From assembly GCA_017432405.1 (NCBI GenBank), contig JAFRJF010000152.1, positions 1 through 32,239 of the forward strand: DNA of 32,239 nt, in the 5' to 3' direction. Position numbers and translations under genes: made by a program. Shown here piece by piece: positions 15,642-24,760 of this stretch. How positions within the stretch are numbered: the stretch's first letter is position 1; every line of letters starts with the position of its first letter. Source of the DNA: Clostridia bacterium. GTDB lineage: Bacteria; Bacillota_A; Clostridia; Christensenellales; Aristaeellaceae. The notes beneath the pieces are model-generated. The model was not told the DNA's origin. It did no database searches and saw only the letters and a list, made by a program, of their open reading frames with translations.

Positions 15642-15745
15642 ATTTACAATCACCGGGCAGGGGACGGTGGCGGCAGATTGCGACACGGAGTTAGTCCTTT
15701 AGGGCCGCCACGATACGAATTGATACCTATACTTGGAGGATACGG

Positions 15746-16291
15746 ATGTACTGCGGAACCAACAAGACGGCGCTGGCCTCCCAGCGTCAGCTGGCCGACG
15801 CGATGATGCGCCTGATCGCACAGAAGCCCTACGCCCAGATCTCCGTCAGCGAGCTATGCAAGGCGGCGGGCATATCCAGGCAGACCTTCTATACCCTGTT
15901 CACCAGCCGGGAAAACGTGATGGTGTTCACGCTGCAATCCCGGGCCTGCTGCGCGCCCGAGGCGGCGCACGCCGGCGGGGCGGGGCAGGAGGGCCTGCGC
16001 CGGCTGTGCCGGGGCTACAGCGAATACCTGCTGCGCAACCAGCGGCTGATTAAGCTGCTGGTGGAGAACCACATCGATCATCTGCTCTACGACACCTTCT
16101 TCGAGACGCTGGACGGCTGCGACTGCTTCCTGGGCAGCGCCGATCCCTGCGCCCGCCGCTATGCCGTCAGCTTCTACGCCGGAGGCGTGGCCAGCGTCGC
16201 CCGCCGCTACGCCCAGGAGGATTGCGCCGCCACCGCAGAGCAGCTTGAGTGCCTGCTGATGACCCTTTTCACGGGCGGGATGTTTCGATAG
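15746..16291 (+). CDS. TetR/AcrR-family transcriptional regulator
   Basis: 181 residues. The N-terminal helix-turn-helix is typical: RLIAQKPYAQISVSELCKAAG followed by ISRQTFYTLFTSRENV (about residues 22-60). The C-terminal ligand-binding half resembles the Firmicutes DhaS-like type and has several cysteines (C67, C68 and others), of unknown meaning. TetR proteins bind palindromic operators as dimers and let go when a ligand binds. The two matched palindromes in its own upstream region are the natural candidates, which would make it autoregulatory and a controller of lon. GGAGG lies 6 nt before the ATG. The neighbouring amylosucrase gene starts 77 nt downstream with its own likely promoter. 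Confidence 0.88.
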   Translation: MYCGTNKTALASQRQLADAMMRLIAQKPYAQISVSELCKAAGISRQTFYTLFTSRENVMVFTLQSRACCAPEAAHAGGAGQEGLRRLCRGYSEYLLRNQRLIKLLVENHIDHLLYDTFFETLDGCDCFLGSADPCARRYAVSFYAGGVASVARRYAQEDCAATAEQLECLLMTLFTGGMFR

Positions 16292-16301
16292 CAGATTTTA
16301 T

Positions 16302-16330
16302 TTGCATTCCCCGCCAATCCATGTTATGAT
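16302..16330 (+). promoter_or_regulatory. Probable promoter of the amylosucrase gene
   Basis: TTGCAT (16302-16307) and TATGAT (16325-16330) with 17-nt spacing. ATGTTAT (16321-16327) is repeated inverted as ATAACAT (16344-16350), flanking the expected start point; this is a possible regulator site. Confidence 0.45.
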
Positions 16331-16368
16331 AATGTATGAAAAAATAACATTCACTGGGGGGTTGGAGG

Positions 16369-18225
16369 ATGGACAAGAGCAATTGGGACGCGACCTTTGC
16401 CGCGCGCTTTGCCCGGCACGAGGACGAGCTGCAATGGCTGTACTGTGAGCTGTACCACGCAGACATGCAGGCCTATGACTATTTCGTGAACATGCTGCAC
16501 CGCGCCTGGCTGGACAGGCCGGAAGCGCTGCGGAACATCGATGCCCAGCGGGAGAACAACCCAGATTGGTATCGGGGCCATGACATGACCGGCATGTTGA
16601 TGTACGTCAAGGCCTTCGCCGGCACGTTGAACGGCGTGCGGGAAAAGCTGGATTACATACAGGATTGCGGCGTGAACTACCTGCACCTGATGCCGCTGCT
16701 GGAGAGCCCGGAGGGGCGCAGCGACGGCGGCTATGCCGTATCCGACTTCAGGAAGGTGCAGCCGGAGCTGGGCACGATGGACGACCTGGCGGCCCTCGCC
16801 GGGGACTGCCACGGGCGGGGCATCGCGCTGTGCCTGGATTTCGTGATGAACCACACCAGCGAGGACCACGCGTGGGCGCGCAGCGCCCGGAAGGGCGACC
16901 CCACCGACATGGCCCGCTACTTCATCTATGACAACTGGGTCGTGCCCGACGAATACGAGCGGACTGTGCCCCAGGTGTTCCCCACCACCGCGCCGGGCAA
17001 TTTCAGCTGGTGTGATGAACTGCACAAGGTGGTCATGACCACCTTCTGGCCCTACCAGTGGGACCTGAACTACGCCAACCCCATGGTGTTCAACGACATG
17101 ACCGACAACATGCTGTACCTGTGCAACCGGGGCGTGGACATCATCCGGCTGGACGCGGTGCCCTATATATGGAAGTCGCTGGGCACCAACTGCCGCAACC
17201 TGCCCCAGGTGCATTCCCTGGTGCGCATGATGCGCATGGCCTGCGAGATCGTGTGCCCCGGCACGCTGCTGCTGGGCGAGGTGGTCATGGCGCCGGACAA
17301 GGTGGCGCCCTACTTCGGCAGCGTCTACAAGCCGGAGTGCCACATGCTGTACAACGTGACCACCATGGCCTCCATCTGGCACACCGTGGCCACCCGGGAC
17401 GTGCGGCTGCTGCGCAACCAGCTGGAGCAGGTGTTCGCCCTGCCGGGCCAGTACACCTTCCTGAACTACCTGCGCTGCCACGACGACATCGGCTGGGGCC
17501 TGGACTACGATTTCCTGAGTCAGTTCGGCCAGTCGGAAATTCCCCACAAGAAGTACCTGAACGATTACCTGACCGGCAAGTGGCCCGGCAGCCCCGCCCG
17601 GGGCGAGCTGTACAACGACGACCCCCGCCTGGGCGACGCCCGGTTGTGCGGCACCACCGCCTCGCTGTGCGGCGTGCAGTCGGCGCTGGAGAGCGGGGAC
17701 GGCAGGGCCCTCGACCAGGCCCTGACCCTGGATGTGGCGCTGCACGCGCTGATGTTCACCCTCAGCGGCGTGCCGGTGCTGTACAGCGGCGACGAGATCG
17801 CCCAGCTGAACGACGATGCCTATCACGACGACCCGCTGAAGGCCGGTGACAGCCGCTACCTGCACCGGGGCGACATGGACTGGAGCGCCGCCGATAAGCG
17901 TGGCGACGCCGCAACCCCCCAGGGCCGCATGTTCGAGGCCGTCAAGCGGCTGGAAGGCCTGCGCGCCGAGCACGCCGCCTTCGGCGCGGACGCTGAGGTG
18001 CGTCTCATGAACGCGGTGGACGATTCCCTGCTGGGCATCGAGCGCCGCGTGAAGGGCGAGCGGCTGATCGCGCTGTTCAACTTCTCCGAATGGCCGAAGC
18101 CCGCGGGGATCGGGGGCGGCGGCAGCTTTACCGACCTGTGGGCGGGCAGCCACGTGCGCGCCGAGGGCCTGACCGTGCCCGCGAGCGGATTCCTGTGGCT
18201 GCTGGATGCCGGTACGGAGGATTGA
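16369..18225 (+). CDS. Amylosucrase (GH13 subfamily 4 type)
   Basis: 618 residues, close to the ~636 of Neisseria amylosucrase, which it resembles along its length. It should transfer glucose from sucrose to an alpha-1,4-glucan and release fructose. No signal peptide is seen, so it acts in the cytoplasm. The GH13 machinery is intact: nucleophile Asp262 (IIRLDAVPYIWK), acid/base Glu304 (LLGEVVM), and the HDD motif at 371-373 (RCHDDIGW). Asp119 (RSDGGYAVSDF) and Arg496 (GDSRYLHRG) correspond to the Asp-Arg pair that closes the sucrose pocket in Neisseria amylosucrase, which supports sucrose over maltooligosaccharide hydrolysis. A related sucrose hydrolase is the alternative. GGAGG lies only 1 nt before the ATG, but a GGGGGG run 8 nt upstream may serve. 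The sugar ABC operon downstream could feed it. Confidence 0.85.
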   Translation: MDKSNWDATFAARFARHEDELQWLYCELYHADMQAYDYFVNMLHRAWLDRPEALRNIDAQRENNPDWYRGHDMTGMLMYVKAFAGTLNGVREKLDYIQDCGVNYLHLMPLLESPEGRSDGGYAVSDFRKVQPELGTMDDLAALAGDCHGRGIALCLDFVMNHTSEDHAWARSARKGDPTDMARYFIYDNWVVPDEYERTVPQVFPTTAPGNFSWCDELHKVVMTTFWPYQWDLNYANPMVFNDMTDNMLYLCNRGVDIIRLDAVPYIWKSLGTNCRNLPQVHSLVRMMRMACEIVCPGTLLLGEVVMAPDKVAPYFGSVYKPECHMLYNVTTMASIWHTVATRDVRLLRNQLEQVFALPGQYTFLNYLRCHDDIGWGLDYDFLSQFGQSEIPHKKYLNDYLTGKWPGSPARGELYNDDPRLGDARLCGTTASLCGVQSALESGDGRALDQALTLDVALHALMFTLSGVPVLYSGDEIAQLNDDAYHDDPLKAGDSRYLHRGDMDWSAADKRGDAATPQGRMFEAVKRLEGLRAEHAAFGADAEVRLMNAVDDSLLGIERRVKGERLIALFNFSEWPKPAGIGGGGSFTDLWAGSHVRAEGLTVPASGFLWLLDAGTED

Positions 18226-18251
18226 CACTGGATCATCACCCGTTTCAAATC

Positions 18252-18298
18252 AAAACCCCTCAGAATTGCCGCTTTCGGGCAATTCCGGGGGGCTTTTA
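18252..18298 (+). terminator. Rho-independent terminator after the amylosucrase gene
   Basis: GAATTGCC (18263-18270) pairs with GGCAATTC. An outer AAAACCCC/GGGGCTTTT extends the stem across a 3-nt internal loop. It ends in a CTTTTAAT tail. Confidence 0.85.
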
Positions 18299-18352
18299 AT
18301 GGCATTTCGCCTAAAAAGTTAGTGATGCGCAAAAATTAACGAAAACGATGTA

Positions 18353-18381
18353 TTGACAAGAAATAAACAATGGTATAAAAT
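18353..18381 (+). promoter_or_regulatory. Promoter of the second sugar ABC operon
   Basis: TTGACA (18353-18358) and TAAAAT (18376-18381) with 17-nt spacing. The leader to the start codon is about 75 nt. Confidence 0.7.
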
Positions 18382-18463
18382 TGGTGTGCAATCCGATAAG
18401 ACAGTAGGTTTTTATTGGATCGAGGCAAGAGATTGCCACAAAAATTCAAGGAGGTTACCGCAC

Positions 18464-19816
18464 ATGAAAAAGGTAATCAGTCTGGTTCTCGTCCTGGCCC
18501 TGTTCGCCATGAGCGCCGTCGCGTTCGCCGCTACGCCCGTGGCCGCTACCGATCTGGCCTATAAGGGCGAACTGGTGCTCATGCACTTCTCCACCTCCGA
18601 GGAGTCCGAGGGCAACGGCGGCTCCGACGGCTTCCGCACCACCATCGCGGCCTGGAAAGAGGCCCATCCCGACATCACCCTGACCGAGAACGTGCTGGCC
18701 AACGCCGAGTACAAGACCCAGGTCGCCACCCTGGCGGCGGCTGACAACCTGCCCGACGTGTTCCTGCTCCAGGGCATGAACACCATCGCCTGGGCGAATC
18801 AGAACCTGGTGATGGACATGACCGACATCATCAAGGCTTCCCCCTACTATGATGCCTACAATCAGGCTTACTTCACCCCCTTCACCACGCCCGAAGGCAA
18901 GATCTACGGCCTGCCCGTGCTGACCGGCGGCACCTGCACCATCGTGATCTACGACAAGGCCATGTGGGCCGAGAAGGGCTACGAGACCTTCCCCGCCACC
19001 TGGGCTGAGGTCGAGGAAGCCGCTGAGAAGTTCTCCGCGGAAGGCATCGACACCATCGCCTTCGGCAACGGCGGCCAGTGGCAGCTGAACTCCGACTTCG
19101 TGTCCACCCTGGGCAACCGCTACACCGGTCCCGAATGGTTCGCCAGCCTGATCGCCAACACCGGCGCCAAGTTCACCGACGAAGCGTTCGTGAAGTGCCT
19201 GACCGAGACCCAGCGCCTGTTCAAGGACACCAAGATCTTCAACGCCGACTTCAACGCCGTGACCAACGAGGACGCCCGCGAGTACTTCATCGCCGGCGAC
19301 GCCGCGGCCTTCATCGGCGGCAACTGGGACTGGTCCTACATCTGGCAGACCCTGAAGGACGGCAACGAAGAGAAGTACAACAACATGGGCATCGCCGTGC
19401 TGCCGCAGCCTGCGGACGCCGAGTTGTATCCCAACAGCCAGAACATCGGCCTGGGCTATGCCATGGCCATCAACCCCAAGCTGGCTGAGGATCCCGACAA
19501 GCTGGCCGCCGCCATCGACCTGTGCTACGAGCTGACCGGCCCCGCCTTCTCCTCCTATGTGGCTGAGAACTACGCCCTGGGCGGCCTGACCAGCGCCGGC
19601 GACGTCGACCTGAGCGCCTTCGACCAGCAGACCCAGGACTTCTACAACTGGTCCTATGTCGATACCGACACCTGCGAGATCTACGACTCCTACCTGGATT
19701 CCTCCATCTGGAGCGTGCTGAACACCGAGATGCAGGAGATGCTGAACGGCGACAAGGATCCCGCCACCGTCGCGGCCGACACCCAGGCGGCTTACGACGC
19801 TGTGTACAACAGCTGA
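18464..19816 (+). CDS. Sugar ABC transporter substrate-binding protein
   Basis: 450 residues, family 1 solute-binding protein. The signal peptide is [22 protein letters not shown], with a cleavage site after AFA near residue 22. No lipobox Cys is present. Typical segments include [39 protein letters not shown] (written in pieces here: [31 protein letters not shown]). The start at 18464 follows AAGGAGG by 8 nt; a longer reading frame would begin inside the promoter. It heads an operon with two permeases. The amylosucrase next door makes sucrose or an alpha-glucoside a candidate ligand, by context only. Confidence 0.88.
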   Translation: MKKVISLVLVLALFAMSAVAFAATPVAATDLAYKGELVLMHFSTSEESEGNGGSDGFRTTIAAWKEAHPDITLTENVLANAEYKTQVATLAAADNLPDVFLLQGMNTIAWANQNLVMDMTDIIKASPYYDAYNQAYFTPFTTPEGKIYGLPVLTGGTCTIVIYDKAMWAEKGYETFPATWAEVEEAAEKFSAEGIDTIAFGNGGQWQLNSDFVSTLGNRYTGPEWFASLIANTGAKFTDEAFVKCLTETQRLFKDTKIFNADFNAVTNEDAREYFIAGDAAAFIGGNWDWSYIWQTLKDGNEEKYNNMGIAVLPQPADAELYPNSQNIGLGYAMAINPKLAEDPDKLAAAIDLCYELTGPAFSSYVAENYALGGLTSAGDVDLSAFDQQTQDFYNWSYVDTDTCEIYDSYLDSSIWSVLNTEMQEMLNGDKDPATVAADTQAAYDAVYNS

Positions 19817-19835
19817 TAACCTTATGACTGACCGA

Positions 19836-19869
19836 CAGCCGTCCGTCTGCGAAAGCGGACGGGCGGCTG
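19836..19869 (+). terminator. Intercistronic hairpin with GAAA tetraloop after the binding-protein gene
   Basis: A 15-bp stem with two G-T pairs closes on a GAAA loop (19851-19854). No T-run follows. It probably protects the 3' end of the binding-protein message. Confidence 0.65.
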
Positions 19870-19885
19870 CCCTGTATTGACAGCC

Positions 19886-19936
19886 GCTTCCGGTCCCATG
19901 CTGCGCCGGCGCCTTGCGAGGCGTGGGAGCGGAAGT
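19886..19936 (+). terminator. Second intercistronic hairpin before the permease gene
   Basis: Bases 19886-19898 pair with 19924-19936 with one G-G mismatch, around a 25-nt GC-rich loop. No T-run follows. Together with the previous hairpin it fills the 155-nt gap between binding protein and permease. Confidence 0.5.
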
Positions 19937-19971
19937 GCGCTTACCAAGAAAAGGAAAGGAAGGGACAGTGC

Positions 19972-20868
19972 ATGCTTGATTCCATCAGGCCCAAGAAATC
20001 AACCATCTATCTGTACCTGTTGATCCCGGTTGCCCTGTTTATATTCACCGTGTTCTTCCCGTTGGTCTCCGCGCTGGTGTACAGCTTCTTCGAGTGGAAG
20101 AGCGGCCCCAACAAGATATTCAACGGCATTGCCAACTATAAGCAGCTGTTCGCGGACCAGGTGTTCTGGGCGTCCTTCGGCCACAACCTCTATCTGGTGG
20201 CGGCCTGCATCATCGGCCAGATCGGCATCGCGTTCATATTGGTGCTGTTCGCCAATTCCCGCCTGGCCAAGTGCCAGACCATCCACCGCACCTTCGGCTT
20301 CTTCCCCAGCACCATCTCCGCCGTCTGCATCGGCATGATCTGGAGCATGGTGTATCACAACAAGTACGGCATACTGAACTGGTTCATCATCAATGTGCTG
20401 GGCCGTCCCGAGTGGGCCAAGGTCTGGCTGAACGATACCAAGAACATCATGCTGTACGTGTCCATTCCGCTGATCTGGCAGTACATAGGCTATTACATGG
20501 TCATCATGTTCTCCGCTATCGCCGGCATCGACAAATCCATCTTCGAATCCGCCGAGATCGATGGCGCCACCGGCTTCCAGACCGCCGTGCACATCACGCT
20601 GCCCCTGATCCGCAATACGATGCTGGTCTGCCTGACGCTGTGCATCGCCGGCAACATGAAGGCCTTCGACAACATCTATACCATGACCGCCGGCGGACCG
20701 GGTTATTCCTCGATGGTGATGGCCATGTACGGCTACAAGGTCTCCTTCGAGCAGTCCAACCTGGGCTACGGCAGCACCATCTCCGTGGCGATATTCGTGC
20801 TGTCCCTGGCCGTCATCGGCGGCAGCCAGTGGCTGGTCAAGCGGGCCACCCGCAGAATGGAGGTGTGA
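19972..20868 (+). CDS. Sugar ABC transporter permease (MalF/UgpA-type)
   Basis: 298 residues with about six helices, the first at YLYLLIPVALFIFTVFFPLVSALVY (written as part of the N-terminus). The ATPase-contact loop reads ESAEIDGATGFQTAVHITLP followed by LIRNTM, a good EAA motif. Length is normal for the family. A purine-rich GGAAAGGAAGGG stretch precedes the ATG. The next permease gene starts 3 nt after its stop. It should form the heteromeric channel with that protein, using a shared ATPase encoded elsewhere. Confidence 0.9.
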   Translation: MLDSIRPKKSTIYLYLLIPVALFIFTVFFPLVSALVYSFFEWKSGPNKIFNGIANYKQLFADQVFWASFGHNLYLVAACIIGQIGIAFILVLFANSRLAKCQTIHRTFGFFPSTISAVCIGMIWSMVYHNKYGILNWFIINVLGRPEWAKVWLNDTKNIMLYVSIPLIWQYIGYYMVIMFSAIAGIDKSIFESAEIDGATGFQTAVHITLPLIRNTMLVCLTLCIAGNMKAFDNIYTMTAGGPGYSSMVMAMYGYKVSFEQSNLGYGSTISVAIFVLSLAVIGGSQWLVKRATRRMEV

Positions 20869-20871
20869 TCC

Positions 20872-21744
20872 ATGCAGAAGAGCGAAATGACCGCCGTGCG
20901 CCAGACCTCCCCGGTGGGCAAGGCCATCGGCACGGTGCTGATCAACCTGGTGCTTTGGATCTTCTCCCTCAGCTGCATCTTCCCGCTGGTCTGGATGTTC
21001 TATTCCTCCTTCAAGGAGAAGCGCGCCTTCAACGCCGACATCGTCGGCCTTCCGAAGGTCTGGGACCCGGTGAACTACGTCAAGATCCTCTCCAACAAGG
21101 ACTATCACCTGTGGCAGTCCATGTGGAACAGCCTGCGCACCACCGGCATATCGATCATACTGATCGTGCTGCTCAGCTTCATCGTGGGCTACATACTGGC
21201 CCGCGTGCGCTTCAAGCTGAACCGGCCCCTGTACCTGATGTTCCTGATGGGCATGCTGATCCCGATCCATTCGCTGCTGGTGCCCATCTACGTGGTGTTC
21301 AAGGACGCCAACCTGCTGGACAAGTGGTACACCCTGCTGTTCCCCTATGTGTCCTTCGGCCTGCCCATGGGCATCTTCCTCACGGAGGGCTATGTCAAGG
21401 GCATCCCCGTGGCGCTGGAGGAGGCGGCGTCCATCGACGGCGCGGGCTTCTCCCGTTCACTGTGGACCATCATCTTCCCGCTGTGCCGTCCGATCCTGGT
21501 GACCATCGCCATCATACAGATCTTCGGCTGCTGGAACGAGTTCTCATTCGCTCTGGTACTGATGAACGACGTCAACCTGCAGACGGTGCCGCTGGCGCTG
21601 ACCCAGTTCAAGGGCCAGTTCGCCTCCGATTATCCCAAGCAGATGGCCGCCATGCTGATCACCATGGCGCCCATCGTGATCATGTACTTCGCCTTCAACG
21701 GCCAGATCATCAAGGGCATGGTCGCCGGCGCGGTGAAGGGCTGA
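20872..21744 (+). CDS. Sugar ABC transporter permease (MalG-type)
   Basis: 290 residues, the usual length, unlike the 534-residue MalG-type protein at 4109-5713. The EAA loop is clear: ALEEAASIDGAGFSRSLWTI followed by IFPLCRP. A GGAGGTG site lies at the end of the preceding gene. It is the last gene of the operon and is followed by a strong terminator. The protein ends GMVAGAVKG, the common ending of this family. Confidence 0.9.
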   Translation: MQKSEMTAVRQTSPVGKAIGTVLINLVLWIFSLSCIFPLVWMFYSSFKEKRAFNADIVGLPKVWDPVNYVKILSNKDYHLWQSMWNSLRTTGISIILIVLLSFIVGYILARVRFKLNRPLYLMFLMGMLIPIHSLLVPIYVVFKDANLLDKWYTLLFPYVSFGLPMGIFLTEGYVKGIPVALEEAASIDGAGFSRSLWTIIFPLCRPILVTIAIIQIFGCWNEFSFALVLMNDVNLQTVPLALTQFKGQFASDYPKQMAAMLITMAPIVIMYFAFNGQIIKGMVAGAVKG

Positions 21745-21769
21745 CAGAATCCCTGTATCCTGTATGATC

Positions 21770-21828
21770 AAAGCGTCTGTCTCAAAATGACATGAAAGGA
21801 TCATTTTGAGGCAGCCGCTTTTGTTTAC
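21770..21828 (+). terminator. Rho-independent terminator of the second sugar ABC operon
   Basis: CTCAAAATGA (21781-21790) pairs with TCATTTTGAG (21801-21810). Outer CTG/CAG and AAAGCG/CGCTTT segments extend the stem, and TTTTGTTT follows. It isolates the cas operon from upstream transcription. Confidence 0.88.
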
Positions 21829-21920
21829 AGATAAAACGCATAATGACAGCTGGAATGTAAACAATTACAGTGAGATCGATACAAGTCCAAGAAATTACCC
21901 TTAGAAAGCAAGTGCATATA

Positions 21921-21949
21921 TTGACTGTTTTTTGAATGTATGATATCAT
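21921..21949 (+). promoter_or_regulatory. Promoter of the cas operon
   Basis: TTGACT (21921-21926) and TATCAT (21944-21949) with 17-nt spacing, 54 nt before the cas3 start codon. Two perfect 12-bp palindromes, TATGATATCATA (21939-21950) and ATTATTAATAAT (21950-21961), overlap the -10 and the expected start point. The rest of 21829-22003 is AT-rich with no gene visible. Confidence 0.7.
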
Positions 21950-22003
21950 ATTATTAATAATCTTTACTTAACGAAGCGATGAATAGAAGACGGGGGTAAG
22001 GGG

Positions 22004-24760
22004 ATGGAAGATATTGATTCCAGACTATATGCTATACCTGCCAAATGCGATCGTGAGCGCAATTCATGGCTGCCGTTGCCGATTCATCTAAAGGATACGA
22101 GTAACATATTGGAGTGGCTGTATCGTGAATGGTTGCCAAGGAGCGAACGACTGGCTATGCTTCCAGATTTCGACCATGCTACGGAGCGAGCAGTTCTTAA
22201 CTGCTTGGGCATGCTTCATGATCTGGGAAAAGCGACGCCGTCATTTGTTGCACATATAGCAAACTCTGGCGGAATGCCGGAACTTCTTGAACGCCTTGAA
22301 AAGTCGGGATATCCAACTTTTTGGCCTTCGGTATACGCGGTAACCCACGCGGCTGCGGGAGAGGCGCTTCTTTTATCTGCAGGCGCACCGGTTGGTATTG
22401 CATCGATCATAGGGGCGCATCATGGAAAACCGCAGGATGCCGAAAAACTACGGTTTATATGGAATAATTATGAACATTTGATAAGAGGAAGAAGCGAGGA
22501 TGGGAATACCTGGACGCAGGCGCAAGAGGAGATAATTCATTGGGCCGTATCACAAGGCGGCATCCCTTTGGATAAATTGCCAACCCTTTCTGATGCATCG
22601 CAGATGCTCCTTTGCGGTCTTTTGATCATGGCGGATTGGATTTCGAGCAATACATATTATTTTCCGATGATTCCCATTGAGGATGATGGGCGGGATGCAG
22701 ATTCTGAACATCGTTTTCAAGATGCTTTGGAACGATTGAAGTTGCCTGCATGCTGGCAAACGGAAGCAGAAGCATTCTGGGCAGATCGGATCTATGACTT
22801 GCGTTTCGGGAGGGGGGAGGCGCCATTCATTCCACGCCCCATGCAAATTGAAGCAGCGCAAACAGCTTCACAGATGCTTGTGCCAGGTTTGATAATCCTT
22901 GAGGCGCCGATGGGCTCAGGAAAGACAGAAGCTGCACTGGCTGTGACGGAACTGATAGCTTTTCAAACAGGTGCAGGGGGCATATTTTTCGGGCTACCGA
23001 CTCAGGCAACGGCCAACGCGTTGTTTGGCAGGTTAAAGGATTGGGCGGAGCGTCAAAGCGAGGATGCGGTAAACACGATCATGCTGAGCCATCGTATGGC
23101 GATGATGAATCCACTCTATCAGGATCTGCTGAAGGGAACACCGGAGGATGTCACGGTTGGAGAGGAAAGCGGCCTGGAGGTTCACAGCTTTTTCCAGGGC
23201 AAGAAAACTGCGCTGCTGTCGAGCTTTGTTGTCGGCACGATAGATCAACTGTTGATGGCAGCCTTGCGTCGCAAGCATGTCATGCTTCGACAACTGGGTT
23301 TGGCAGGCAAAGTTGTCATCGTAGACGAGGTTCATGCCTATGATGCCTATATGAGCCGCTATTTGCAGCGGGTATTGCAATGGCTGGGCGCATGGGGAAC
23401 GCCGGTTGTGCTGCTCTCGGCAACGCTGCCGGCAGCTGCACGATCACAATTGATGGATGCGTATTTGGGCATAAAACCCAGGAAAAAAGACACCTCTGAG
23501 TGGCGGACGAGTATAGAATATCCCCTGTTGACGTGGTCAGATGGAGGCCAGGTGAGGCAACGAACGTTGACAGGAGATGGACGTCGAATCAAGGTGCGCA
23601 CAGAGATAATCCCGGATGAAGCGAGGATTGACATTCTTAAAGATAAACTGTCAAATGGAGGGTGCGCTGGGGTCGTTTGCAATACTGTCGCACGCGCCCA
23701 GTCTTTTGCTATGGCTGTTTCAAAAGCTATGCCGGAGCTCAGGGTCATACTGTGCCACGCTCAATTTGTCATGCCAGAGCGAGCGCGTATTGAGGAAGAA
23801 CTGCTGCAGAAGCTTGGACGCGACGGAAAGCGCCCTATAAAGCTGGTATTGGTTGGAACCCAGGTGATAGAACAAAGTCTTGATATAGACTTGGATGTGC
23901 TTATAACAGATTTGTGTCCCATGGATTTGTTGTTGCAGCGAATTGGGCGCTTACACCGACATGAACGTTCCAGACCCGCACGGATGGTTAATGCGGAATG
24001 TTATATTGCAGCTGCTACGGATGATGCATTGAAGGATCATCCAATTTACGAGGAATATCTGTTGCGGCGCACGCGTGACAAGCTGCGACAGCAGCTGGTT
24101 ATACCGGATGACATTGCCGGCTTGGTACAACAGACTTACAGCGCTCCTGAAGGCAACGAAAACAATGCTGAAAAGCTTCAGGAGATGTGGGAAAGGATGA
24201 CGCGAAATATAAAAACACAGGAAGAAAAAGCGGATGCGTATCGGCTACGACCACCGATGCGTAGAGCAGGGATGATCCCTGCAACATTGAATGGCATTTT
24301 GGAGACAGATGAAAAATCTGACGACGTTCAAGCCGAAGCCAGCGTGCGAGGCGGCGGATCAAGTGTGGAAGTGCTGCTGTTAAGACGCACAGGAGAAGGC
24401 AAGGCGTGTACAATCACAGGGGAAGTCGATGAGGGTATTGCCTCGGATAATATGTCGTTTTCACTGAATCACATGCCGTCGACTCAGGAAGCAATGCTCA
24501 TTGCGCAGCAAAGGCTGAAACTGCCCTGGTCGCTGTGTGCGCCATGGCGAATAGATCAGACCATTGCGCTGCTTGAACGACAAACCTCGACGCTTGTTCC
24601 GGAGTGGGAACAATCCCATTGGTTGAAGGGAGAACTTATTCTGTTGTTGAATGAGGATGGGAAAACTGTTTTGAACGGCTTCCAGCTGAGCTATGACAAA
24701 CAATACGGCATGATATGTGAGAGATATGAGGAGGTGTCTGGCGATGAATCCGTGCTTTAA
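22004..24760 (+). CDS. cas3: CRISPR-associated nuclease/helicase Cas3, type I-E
   Basis: 918 residues. The N-terminal HD nuclease domain (1-~250) shows His72-Asp73 in LGMLHDLGKATPSF, His115 in THAAAGE, His139-His140 in IGAHHGKP and Asp211 in LIMADWISSN. The SF2 helicase follows, with Walker A APMGSGKTEAAL (301-312), DEVH at 441-444, motif III LLSATLP (470-476), and a motif VI QRIGRLHRHER near residue 640. In type I-E systems Cascade recruits Cas3 to unwind and shred the non-target strand after the R-loop forms. A GGGGGTAAGGGG stretch precedes the ATG. It is the first gene of the operon and overlaps cse1 by 17 nt. All nuclease and helicase motifs look intact. Confidence 0.96.
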   Translation: MEDIDSRLYAIPAKCDRERNSWLPLPIHLKDTSNILEWLYREWLPRSERLAMLPDFDHATERAVLNCLGMLHDLGKATPSFVAHIANSGGMPELLERLEKSGYPTFWPSVYAVTHAAAGEALLLSAGAPVGIASIIGAHHGKPQDAEKLRFIWNNYEHLIRGRSEDGNTWTQAQEEIIHWAVSQGGIPLDKLPTLSDASQMLLCGLLIMADWISSNTYYFPMIPIEDDGRDADSEHRFQDALERLKLPACWQTEAEAFWADRIYDLRFGRGEAPFIPRPMQIEAAQTASQMLVPGLIILEAPMGSGKTEAALAVTELIAFQTGAGGIFFGLPTQATANALFGRLKDWAERQSEDAVNTIMLSHRMAMMNPLYQDLLKGTPEDVTVGEESGLEVHSFFQGKKTALLSSFVVGTIDQLLMAALRRKHVMLRQLGLAGKVVIVDEVHAYDAYMSRYLQRVLQWLGAWGTPVVLLSATLPAAARSQLMDAYLGIKPRKKDTSEWRTSIEYPLLTWSDGGQVRQRTLTGDGRRIKVRTEIIPDEARIDILKDKLSNGGCAGVVCNTVARAQSFAMAVSKAMPELRVILCHAQFVMPERARIEEELLQKLGRDGKRPIKLVLVGTQVIEQSLDIDLDVLITDLCPMDLLLQRIGRLHRHERSRPARMVNAECYIAAATDDALKDHPIYEEYLLRRTRDKLRQQLVIPDDIAGLVQQTYSAPEGNENNAEKLQEMWERMTRNIKTQEEKADAYRLRPPMRRAGMIPATLNGILETDEKSDDVQAEASVRGGGSSVEVLLLRRTGEGKACTITGEVDEGIASDNMSFSLNHMPSTQEAMLIAQQRLKLPWSLCAPWRIDQTIALLERQTSTLVPEWEQSHWLKGELILLLNEDGKTVLNGFQLSYDKQYGMICERYEEVSGDESVL

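Noticed and set aside
15642..15745. A riboswitch in the TetR leader
   Set aside because: There is one 8-bp stem with a 29-nt loop, but no match to the conserved cores of the fluoride, ZTP or other classes I could recall.
16351..18228. A 625-codon open frame on the minus strand across amylosucrase
   Set aside because: Shadow of the amylosucrase gene; no domain, and its composition is that of antisense GC-rich DNA.
18353..18463. An upstream start for the second binding protein at 18353
   Set aside because: That TTG is the beginning of the -35 hexamer, and AAGGAGG precedes the ATG at 18464.
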